NCBI GenBank assembly: GCA_005792355.1
Contig: SXSC01000110.1
Location: 1-48,657 of the forward strand
Direction: 5' to 3'
Source: Opitutaceae bacterium
GTDB taxonomy: Bacteria > Verrucomicrobiota > Verrucomicrobiia > Opitutales > Opitutaceae
Length of the DNA: 48,657 nt
Both the position numbers and the translations under genes were made by a program. Positions 9,808 to 17,204 of this stretch are shown piece after piece (position 1 is the stretch's first letter; each line of letters starts with the position of its first letter). The notes beneath the pieces were generated by a model that saw nothing but the letters and a program-made list of their open reading frames with translations, was not told where the DNA came from and did no database searches.

Positions 9808-10042
9808 AATCCGCGCTCGCCACCGGCGGGCGCGTTTCTACGGTGCACCCATGGCACCCCACGTCCTCCCCAACCGATCCCTGTCAACTGACTGGCGCAA
9901 CGTGTCCCCGAACGGGTGCGACCCTCGGCCCGCCTTGCCTGCTGGAGGCGGAGCGCCCCCAACCCGCAGGCCAGAAAGTCTGCGAGCAGCTCGCGGGGTC
10001 AGGGCACCCCGCCGCCAGCAGCGGTGGCGACGCGCGATCGGA

Positions 10043-12328
10043 ATGTTTTTCACGCTCGGCCTCGCCGCACTCCTGCCCGCCAGCGCCCACGCCGCAGCGC
10101 CCGCAGCGACGCCCGCGATGCGACCCAACGTCATCTTCATCTTCGCCGACGACCTCGGCTACGGTGACGTCGGCTGCTACGGTGCGAAGGATATTCGCAC
10201 GCCCAATATCGACCGCCTCGCGGCCGAGGGTTCGCGCTTCACGAGCTTCTACGTCGCCCAGTCCGTCTGCACCGCCTCGCGCGCCGCGCTCATGACCGGC
10301 AGCTACCCGAACCGCGTGAGCATGAGCGGCGCCCTCAACCACACCAGCCCCACCGGCCTGCACCTGAGCGAAAAAACCCTCGGCCAGGTGTTCAAGGACC
10401 AGGGCTACGTCACGGCGATGTTCGGCAAGTGGCACCTCGGGCATCACGTGGCCTATCTCCCCACGCGCCGCGGCTTCGACGAATGGCTCGGCATCCCCTA
10501 CTCGAACGACAACGGCCCGCTCCACCCTGTGACCAAGGGCATCCCGGCGCTGCCACTCTTCGACGGCCCGGACGTCGTCGAGGTCGATCCCGATCAGTCG
10601 CAGTTCACGGCGCGGTTCACGGCGCGCGCGGTGGCGTTCATCGAGCGCAACCGGGAAAACCCGTTTTTCCTCTACCTGCCACACGTGATGCCGCACGTGC
10701 CGATCTTCGCGTCGGCGAAATTCCGCGGCACGAGCGGCCGCGGACTCTACGGCGATGTCGTGCAGGAACTCGACTGGGGCGTCGGCGAGATCATGGCGAC
10801 GCTCCGCCGGCTCGGGCTCGACGACAAGACGCTCGTCATCTTCAGCTCCGACAACGGCCCGTTTCTTTCCTACGGCGAACACGCGGGTCTCTCCGGGCCG
10901 CTGCGCGAGGGCAAGCTCACCACCTTCGAGGGCGGGATGCGCACGCCGTGCCTCGTGCGCTGGCCCGGGCGCGTGCCGGCCGCGCGCGTGAGCGACGAGC
11001 CGTTTTCCACGATGGATCTGCACGTCACGCTCGCCGGGTTGATCGCCGCAAAACTCCCCGACGTGAAACGCGACGGCGGCGATGTGGCGCCGCTGCTCTT
11101 CGGCACGCCCGGCGCGAAGGGCCGCGACGAGTTCTGGTTTTACTCCGGCGACGAACTCCACGCCGTACGCCAGGGCGACTGGAAGCTGCACGTGCCGCAC
11201 GATTATCTCACGGTGGCCGCCGAACCCGGCCGCGGCGGGAAGCCCTCGAACTTCGCCAACATGAAGCCGCAGTCGATCGAGAACTCCGGCATCCGCGGCA
11301 TCGCCAGCCGGCACGGGTACCGCGTCGAGACGATCGGCCTTGCGCTCTACAACGTGCGGAGCGACCCGGGCGAAACCCGCGATGTCGCCGCCGCGAATCC
11401 GGCGGTGGTCGCGCGCCTCCAGGAACGCGTGGCCGCCGCCCGCGCCGATCTGGGCGACACGTTGACCAAGACCAAGGGAGCCAACATCCGCCCCGCCGGC
11501 GACGTGCGCGCGGCGCCCCCCGCCGGGGTGAAACGCGTCTCGAATCTCGAATACAGCAAACCCGCCTCCGGGGCGCTCCTGCTCGATCTCTACCTCCCGG
11601 AAAAGACTCCGGACCGCCCCCTGCCAGTCGTGCTCTGGGTCCACGGCGGCGGCTGGAAGAACGGCAGCAAGGAGAATTGCCCGCTGGCGTGGCTCGCCGC
11701 CGAGGGCTACGCGGTGACCAGCATCAACTACCGGCTGAGCTGGCTGGCGCGGTGGCCCGCGCAGATCGACGACGTCGGCACGGCCATCCGCTGGCTGCGC
11801 AGCAACGCCGCCAAATTTCAGCTCGACCCGCAGCGCATCGCAATCGGCGGCGGTTCCGCCGGCGGCCATCTCGCCGCCCTGGCCGGCACCATGCCCGCAC
11901 CGGCCGGGGAGCAGGTCTCGACGCGCGTGAGCGCCGTGATCGATTTCTACGGTCCCTCCGACTTGCTGACGATCCCGACAAACCGGCCGGGCCCGGGCAT
12001 CACCGACGCGCAGCTCGCGACGTCCAACGGCGCGAAACTGCTCGGCGGCATCGTGCGCGATCGGCCGGAGCTGGCGCGGCAGGCCAGCGCGCTGTATCAG
12101 GTGTCCAAAGACGACCCGCCGTTTCTCATCATCCACGGCGACAAAGATCCGCAGGTGCCGCTCGATCAGAGTCAGCGGCTGCACGCGAAGCTCCGCGAGA
12201 CCGGCGTGCCCTCAGAGCTCATCGTGATCCCCGGCGCCGGCCACGGCGGAAAGGAATTCACGACTCCCGCGGTGCAGCAAAGCATCCGCGCCTTCCTCGC
12301 GCGGACGCTCGGAGCGCCGAAACCGTGA
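10043..12328 (+). CDS. Secreted sulfatase fused to alpha/beta-hydrolase esterase
   Basis: 761 residues from the chosen ATG. A signal peptide (LGLAALLPASAHA) leads into a type I sulfatase: NVIFIFADDLGYGDVGCYG, then CTASRAALMTG with the formylglycine-site Cys at residue 76, GKWHLGHH and FSSDNGP. The motif has Ala where Pro is usual (C-x-A-x-R). From about residue 490 a BD-FAE/esterase-type hydrolase follows, with oxyanion motif HGGGW (His534), nucleophile GGGSAGG (Ser605), Asp702 in HGDKD and His734 in GAGHGG. It probably removes sulfate and acyl groups from polysaccharide in the periplasm or outside. The frame extends upstream to an ATG at 9851 and an Arg-rich stretch (RRQQRWRRAIG) just before 10043 would suit a signal-peptide n-region, so the start is uncertain. 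Confidence 0.9.
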   Translation: MFFTLGLAALLPASAHAAAPAATPAMRPNVIFIFADDLGYGDVGCYGAKDIRTPNIDRLAAEGSRFTSFYVAQSVCTASRAALMTGSYPNRVSMSGALNHTSPTGLHLSEKTLGQVFKDQGYVTAMFGKWHLGHHVAYLPTRRGFDEWLGIPYSNDNGPLHPVTKGIPALPLFDGPDVVEVDPDQSQFTARFTARAVAFIERNRENPFFLYLPHVMPHVPIFASAKFRGTSGRGLYGDVVQELDWGVGEIMATLRRLGLDDKTLVIFSSDNGPFLSYGEHAGLSGPLREGKLTTFEGGMRTPCLVRWPGRVPAARVSDEPFSTMDLHVTLAGLIAAKLPDVKRDGGDVAPLLFGTPGAKGRDEFWFYSGDELHAVRQGDWKLHVPHDYLTVAAEPGRGGKPSNFANMKPQSIENSGIRGIASRHGYRVETIGLALYNVRSDPGETRDVAAANPAVVARLQERVAAARADLGDTLTKTKGANIRPAGDVRAAPPAGVKRVSNLEYSKPASGALLLDLYLPEKTPDRPLPVVLWVHGGGWKNGSKENCPLAWLAAEGYAVTSINYRLSWLARWPAQIDDVGTAIRWLRSNAAKFQLDPQRIAIGGGSAGGHLAALAGTMPAPAGEQVSTRVSAVIDFYGPSDLLTIPTNRPGPGITDAQLATSNGAKLLGGIVRDRPELARQASALYQVSKDDPPFLIIHGDKDPQVPLDQSQRLHAKLRETGVPSELIVIPGAGHGGKEFTTPAVQQSIRAFLARTLGAPKP

Positions 12329-12617
12329 CCTCGATTCCTGGTTTCCGACCGTGGTCGCGCACGCATTTTCATTCGTGGCGATTCGGGTCCATTCGTGGTT
12401 GAACTGAATTGGTCCGGCTTGGCAGTAGGAATTCAGCCGGAGGGCATTTTACCACTGAAAACGAAACCGTTGAAAGGTGGAACCCGATGTCCTCATCGGG
12501 TTTTGCAACCTCCGCTCTCGAATCAGCCCGATGAGGACATCGGGCTCCACCATTCATTGAATCGATGGGTTAGCATCTTCGGCCACTCTGAGGCGGTGGG
12601 AGGTCCTTCATTTCGCG
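12329..12617. repeat. Intergenic double-hairpin repeat, GTGGAACCCGATGTCC family, copy 2
   Basis: At about 12440-12575 the blocks of copy 1 recur and are followed by an inverted half: arm 12476-12500 pairs with 12527-12551 (25 bases, one mismatch; the arms centre on CCGATGTCCTCATCGGG). Before it, 12351-12402 has CGTGG-type degenerate repeat text (ATTCGTGGCGATTCGGGTCC). It lies between two convergent genes and could serve as a bidirectional terminator. No gene seen. Confidence 0.75.
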
Positions 12618-13997
12618 CTACTTCACCCGATCCGGCAGCGCCGTCTCCGCATTGTCGGGAAAGGTGTACGGCAGCCGCCATACGCGCTCACCGGTCGAAT
12701 CCGTGAAATAGATCCGCGACACACTCTGCTGGGTCGGGTGACCGTCCGCCCAAAAAGCGAAAAACGGGTCCTTGGCGTTCACCGGGCGTCGCGCATAGCT
12801 GTGGTTGAAATCGCTCTGCTCCGTGATGCTGCGACGGCGCGTCCAGGTCCGCCCTTCGTCGCGACTCGCCCAGAGCACCAGGTCGCCACCGGTGCCCCAT
12901 TTTTGCGGGCCGACGTCAGTGGGCGCGATCACCAGCCACTCGTCCCGCATCACGTACAGGCTGCCCATGTCGTAATTGTGGTCCGAGGTCGCGATGGTGG
13001 AGAAATTCCACCGGCCGCCCCGCCAATGCGCGACCGTCCACTCGCGGTCGCCGCCGCCGGGGCCCGGCTTGTGGTCGCGCGAGAGGACGTAGAGCAGGAT
13101 CGGGTTTCCCGCGGCATCGAAATTGAGATCGCACGTGTACAGGAGCCGGCCCTGCGCCGCGTAATCCACCACGAGCGCGGGGTTCTTGATGTCGGACAAC
13201 GGCAGCGTGAGCGGCGTGCCGTCGGCCGTGGTCCACGTCGCGCCGAAATCGATCGTCTGCGCGTAATAGAGGTTGGTGCGTTTGTCGACGTTGCCGCCCG
13301 GGTGGTAGTTGAAGAACGACGCCACCTTGCCGTCGCGCGCGCCGCTCGTCTGGTAATGTCCGCCGAGGCCCGCGAGTTTCCGCGGGGCGCTCCAGGTGCG
13401 ACCGTCGGCGCTGGTTTCCCAGTAGAGTTCGCGGCCCTTGGTGTACTGCGTGAAGAGGTGCAGAAAGCCCCGGCCCGCGACATACCAGGGTTGCGGATAC
13501 GTGATCGTGCGCTGCCCGACGCGCTCGAACCGCGAGAGGTCGTACGGCGCGACGCTGCGGTAGATGAAACCCGGGCGCGCGTTGGCGCGCCCGCTGACGA
13601 ACACCCAGAGGTGGCCCTGCGGATCGATATTCAGGCTCGGGTTGTCGTGCGGATCGTTGACCGGCCGCTTGTCGTGGACGACGACCGGACGCGTGACGCG
13701 GCCCGTCTTGTGCTCGAAGCTGCCGATGAGGCAGAGCAGGGCGCGCGTGCCATCGGGCGAGCCGCCGTAGACGAAGAACGTCTTGTCCACCGCGGGGGCG
13801 TAGACGGCGAGCGGGTTGTGGTTGGCCGTGTAGGTGCCGAGGCCGCCGGAGTATTTATCGCCGTATTCGGATTTCTGGCCGAGCGTGAACCAGATGCCGC
13901 GATAGCCCTCCGCGCGAGGTGCGAGGGGAAGATCGGACGCGGCGAGCGCCACGGTGGAGGTGGCGAGGGCGAGGAGGAGAGCGAGGCGGCGGGGCAT
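12618..13997 (-). CDS. Secreted BNR-repeat (BNR_4-type) beta-propeller protein
   Basis: 459 residues with a signal peptide (RRLALLLALATSTVALA). After it come GYRGIWFTLGQKSEYGDKY and SGGLGTYTANHNPLAVYAP, a conserved opening of BNR_4 family proteins, and then repeated blades with S-x-D-x-G-x-T-W boxes (TSADGRTWSAP, SRDEGRTWTRR). Such proteins are predicted six- or seven-bladed propellers; some relatives are polysaccharide lyases acting near rhamnose and glucuronate, others have no proven activity. It converges with the sulfatase-esterase gene, so the pair may act on the same sulfated glycan. The family call is good; lyase activity is only a possibility. Confidence 0.8.
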   Translation of the reverse strand: MPRRLALLLALATSTVALAASDLPLAPRAEGYRGIWFTLGQKSEYGDKYSGGLGTYTANHNPLAVYAPAVDKTFFVYGGSPDGTRALLCLIGSFEHKTGRVTRPVVVHDKRPVNDPHDNPSLNIDPQGHLWVFVSGRANARPGFIYRSVAPYDLSRFERVGQRTITYPQPWYVAGRGFLHLFTQYTKGRELYWETSADGRTWSAPRKLAGLGGHYQTSGARDGKVASFFNYHPGGNVDKRTNLYYAQTIDFGATWTTADGTPLTLPLSDIKNPALVVDYAAQGRLLYTCDLNFDAAGNPILLYVLSRDHKPGPGGGDREWTVAHWRGGRWNFSTIATSDHNYDMGSLYVMRDEWLVIAPTDVGPQKWGTGGDLVLWASRDEGRTWTRRRSITEQSDFNHSYARRPVNAKDPFFAFWADGHPTQQSVSRIYFTDSTGERVWRLPYTFPDNAETALPDRVK

Positions 13998-14704
13998 GGC
14001 CAGAGTTCAGTCCAAAAAAGGGCGGTAAACGATCCAATAAACACGGAGGAAAATCTGCCCCGAAGCATGCCGGACAGGGGGAGGGGCCGTAATCGGTGAG
14101 CCGTGGGCGGTAGTCGGCAACCAGCAGTCAGTGGTCAGGGAGAAGTGGTTAGCCCGAAGATCTCCCAACGCGGCAACCGCAACCGAAGATCTTCGGAGAC
14201 CTTGCAACCGGGCATCGGGCATTTTCAATCTGGCACTGGAAGACGAGTGTGCCGACCGCAAAGTAGCGTGACAAGTAGCGGCGAGCGCCAGCGAGTGGAG
14301 CGCGCCGGTGGTCCACTCGCTGGCGCTCGCAGCTACACGTCACGAAAGTTATTGGTCGCGCTACGAGAACGAGTTTTCCAATTTCGGGTTGCGGTGGACC
14401 GATGCCCGATTCTCAAACTAGCGCTTCGCCCGGAACACGTTTTCTGAAGGTGAAAAGAGAGGCCACCGAGCGGAAAAACGGGCGTTCATCTTCGGTGGTA
14501 TTTCCCGTGACCTCCTGCGGCCACAGTAACCTCTGTGACCAGCGGCTCGAGTCCTTCGGATACGGTATTCGCGTCGGGAAATTTCCGGGTTGGTATTACT
14601 TCGTCACGATCCGCGTGAAAAACCCGAAACCCGAATGTAACGTATTACGTTACATGTTCCACAAGCACCCGACATCTTTTAGACTGTGACATAACACCGT
14701 AAGG
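13998..14704. repeat. 700-bp intergenic region made of three repeat elements
   Basis: No credible gene. In order: 14140-14235 matches, inverted, the region at about 24300-24385 (shared GCCCGAAGA, AACGCGGCA and GGCATCGGGCAT). 14267-14299 and 14312-14344 are 33-base arms with 30 matches, forming a stem around GCGAGCGCCAGCGAGTGGA. 14447-14600 is a diverged copy of the 179-bp element found at 45173 and 48479 (AAGAGAGGCCAC, GACCTCCTGC, CCTCTGTGACCAGCGG). The region precedes the start of the BNR protein gene and would include its promoter near the left end. Confidence 0.7.
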
Positions 14705-15154
14705 TTAGGGGCGCGGGAGTGATGGTCGGCCGTCGGCGGAATCGCCGATCAAGACCGCCTTGGTGCGACCGCCGAGGTCGATGGTTTCGACGCGGGTGAC
14801 GGTGAGCTGTGCACCCTGGCTCGCGAGGAGGGTATGGAGAGCCTCGAGGGCGTCGTGCTCTTCCTGCCCGACCTGGCCGAAGCGGCGGTACGTAATGCGG
14901 TAGGCGATCTCGAGACCTTCGAGGCGACGGAGAGATTCGCGGGCGCCGCCGGCGCCGCTGAGACCGGAAGCTGCCCGCGGCAACACGGGGGATTTTCGCT
15001 TCGTGCGGACGTCGGAAGGGAGCGGAGGCCGCGTAAAGGGGTACGGCTCGCCGAGGATTGCGGCGGCAGTTTTTTCCAAATCGTGGATGCGCACAAACAG
15101 CTCCTCCCGCTGGAGGAGGAGGGTGTTGATTTGGATCTGTTGATCAGGGCGCAT
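14705..15154 (-). CDS. Small coiled-coil protein, paralogue of the next gene
   Basis: 149 residues, no family recognised. Residues 7-36 form a short amphipathic helix (IQINTLLLQREELFVRIHDL) ending in LGE, followed by YPF and PPLP motifs (38-46). The same arrangement occurs in the protein encoded at 15316-15636, so the two are diverged paralogues. The C-terminal 75 residues are different: a helix (LEGLEIAYRITYRRFGQVGQ) and a beta-like end (LTVTRVETIDLGGRTKAVL). No signal peptide or membrane segment. It lies 161 bases downstream of its paralogue, same strand, at the end of the FtsK-like gene block. Confidence 0.7.
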   Translation of the reverse strand: MRPDQQIQINTLLLQREELFVRIHDLEKTAAAILGEPYPFTRPPLPSDVRTKRKSPVLPRAASGLSGAGGARESLRRLEGLEIAYRITYRRFGQVGQEEHDALEALHTLLASQGAQLTVTRVETIDLGGRTKAVLIGDSADGRPSLPRP

Positions 15155-15315
15155 CAGGCTCGGAACGGGTCACTCCGAAATCCGCGAACGATCCGTCGGA
15201 CGGAACGCAGCGGAGGACTCGCGATACACGCGAACACACCGCTGGTCGGAGGCCCGAAGTCGCGGAGGGGAACCCACGGAAGACACGGCGGGAAGGGGGA
15301 CGGAAAAGACGGGCG

Positions 15316-15636
15316 TTAGGATTTGGCGGACGTCTCGTCGGGCTCGGACTCTTCGTCGTCAGAATCGGCGGCCGGGGCGCCGGGGGCGGATTTCTTGACG
15401 GGCCGGGCGTCGAAGCCGGCGACGGGAAGCGGGGGTGCCGGGAAGGGATAGACGCCGGCTTCGCCGACGACGGTGGCGACCTGCGTCTCGAGGGCGGCGA
15501 TTTTTTCGTAGGCGGCCTGACGCTCGAGGATGAGCGCGTCGATCTTGATGCGGGCGTCGAGGGCCGCGCGGATCACGGCGGCTTCGGCGCCGAGGACGAT
15601 GTCGCGAAAAGTCAGGGACGTGGTTTTTTTTGCCAT
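15316..15636 (-). CDS. Small coiled-coil protein with YPF-PPLP motif
   Basis: 106 residues, unknown family. Lys-rich start (MAKKTTSLTFRDIVLG), then a long helix about 15-57 (ALDARIKIDALILERQAAYE continuing to LETQVATVVGE), the motif YPFPAPPLP (63-71), and an acidic disordered tail rich in Asp/Glu/Ser. The helix plus YPF-PPLP block matches the neighbouring 149-residue protein. It starts 12 bases after the stop of the repeat protein gene, indicating co-transcription with it and with the FtsK-like gene. Confidence 0.75.
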   Translation of the reverse strand: MAKKTTSLTFRDIVLGAEAAVIRAALDARIKIDALILERQAAYEKIAALETQVATVVGEAGVYPFPAPPLPVAGFDARPVKKSAPGAPAADSDDEESEPDETSAKS

Positions 15637-15648
15637 GGGAGGGAGGTG

Positions 15649-17199
15649 CTATTGCCAGAGGAGGCGTTTGAGTTGGTTGAAAAGTTTGGGTGTGGGAGGC
15701 TCGGCGCGCGGGGTGCGCGGCGGGGCGGAGAGCTGGGAAGTTGGGCGGGGAGGCAGCGCGGAGGATTTGGCGCCGGGAGCCGGGCGTTCCGCGGCGGACG
15801 CGGCGCGGGTCGAGGCGGTGGTGTGGGCGGGGATTTCGCGGGTGGCGCGGAGGTCGGCGGCGGCGGCGGCAATTTCGGGGTCCGGGTCGGAAAAGAGGCC
15901 GGTGATGAGTTCGTCGGATGCGTTCGCGTGGCGCAGGGCGGCGAGGCGGACGGCGGGGGCCAGGTCGCGCGCGTAGTCGTAGAGATCCGCGCGGCGCCAC
16001 GGGTGGCTGGCGACGGCGAGAGCGCGGATGGAGGGGAGCGGATCGGCGAGGAGACGGCGCGCGAGGGCGGGGTCGGCGAGCGTGGCGGGTTTTTGCTGGA
16101 TGGCCCAGTGGCGGAGAAACTCGAGGCTGTGTTCGAGGAGAAAAGGGATCAGTTCGTCGTAGAGATCCTCGCGATAAGCGAGAGCGGTGAGCACGGCCGG
16201 GAGGCGTGTGGCGGCGAGCGATTGGACGTGGTCGGAGGAAATCGCGGGGTTGGTCGCGAGGGCGACGCACACGGCTTCCTCGGCGAGGGCGACAAAGTAG
16301 TCGGCGATGTCGGGGATGAGGGCCGCGTTGGCGGCGATGGCGAGACGGACGGCGGGCGTCTCGTCCTGCGCGAGCAACCGCTGGAGGGGCGAAGCAAGCT
16401 TGGGGCGGGCGGCGACCCAGGCGCGCTCGTCGGGCCCGCCGTGGGTGACGAAGTGGAGGAGCGCGACCGGGTCGGGGTCGACGAGTTCGCGGGCGACCCG
16501 GCGAACGGAGTCGGAGGGTGAGAGGAGGAGCAGGGCGCTCGCCGGGGCGGGGAGGTTTTTGCGCGTGGCGAGGGCGAGTTGAACTTCTTCCTCATCGCTG
16601 GCGGCCCAGCCGAGGAGGAGTTCGTCTTCGGCCGTGGTCGCGGCAATCGTGTGCGTGCGAACGACGGTGCTGGTGTCGGCGGCGAGGACGAGGGCGACTT
16701 GGGCGGGGAGCGCGGCTTGCGCGGCGAGGCGGAGGCGGACGCCGGGGTTCGCGTCGATCGTGAGCGCGGCGTGGTGGGTGAGACGGAGCGAAGGATTGGA
16801 CGCGACGGCGCGGCGGACGGCGGGGGCGGGGTCCTGCGCCAGGTTGAGGAGCTCGCGGGCGGCGAGTTGCGGGTGCGTGGCGACGTGGACGCGGACCTCG
16901 GGATTCTCGTGGGCGGCGAACGCCGAGAGGAGGTGCGGGGGGGTCCGCGGGTTGGTCGCGAGCAAAGGGAAGACCTCGGGGTCCTGCGCGGTTTGCGCCA
17001 GCGCTTCGAGGAGGTGGCTCGGGGAGAGCGGATAGGCGGCGACGAATTGTTGGGCGGCCCAGGGTTCGACGCGATCCGCGAGTTCCTGCAGGACGCGCGA
17101 GGAGACGGGGGGCTTGCGGAGGGCGATCGCGGTCTTGCGCACGCCGTCACGACGGATGCGTTCGAGGATGTCGGAGGAGGTGAGAGGGGCGTCGGCCAA
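15649..17199 (-). CDS. Leucine-rich-variant / HEAT-like repeat protein
   Basis: 516 residues built of alpha-helical repeats of about 23-25 residues with the recurring core VRxxVAxNPxxxxxxLxxLA (for example VRRAVASNPSLRLTHHAAL and VRVHVATHPQLAARELL), as in leucine-rich-variant and HEAT-like repeat proteins. These usually act as protein-binding scaffolds. A Pro/Ala/Ser-rich linker and a basic end (LFNQLKRLLWQ) close the protein. The start is a TTG at 17199 (then ADAPLTSSDILERIRRDG), six bases after the FtsK-like stop; the much longer open frame upstream is a shadow of that gene. No signal peptide. Cytoplasmic partner of the FtsK-like protein is the natural inference. Confidence 0.8.
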   Translation of the reverse strand: MADAPLTSSDILERIRRDGVRKTAIALRKPPVSSRVLQELADRVEPWAAQQFVAAYPLSPSHLLEALAQTAQDPEVFPLLATNPRTPPHLLSAFAAHENPEVRVHVATHPQLAARELLNLAQDPAPAVRRAVASNPSLRLTHHAALTIDANPGVRLRLAAQAALPAQVALVLAADTSTVVRTHTIAATTAEDELLLGWAASDEEEVQLALATRKNLPAPASALLLLSPSDSVRRVARELVDPDPVALLHFVTHGGPDERAWVAARPKLASPLQRLLAQDETPAVRLAIAANAALIPDIADYFVALAEEAVCVALATNPAISSDHVQSLAATRLPAVLTALAYREDLYDELIPFLLEHSLEFLRHWAIQQKPATLADPALARRLLADPLPSIRALAVASHPWRRADLYDYARDLAPAVRLAALRHANASDELITGLFSDPDPEIAAAAADLRATREIPAHTTASTRAASAAERPAPGAKSSALPPRPTSQLSAPPRTPRAEPPTPKLFNQLKRLLWQ

Positions 17200-17204
17200 T
17201 TTTC

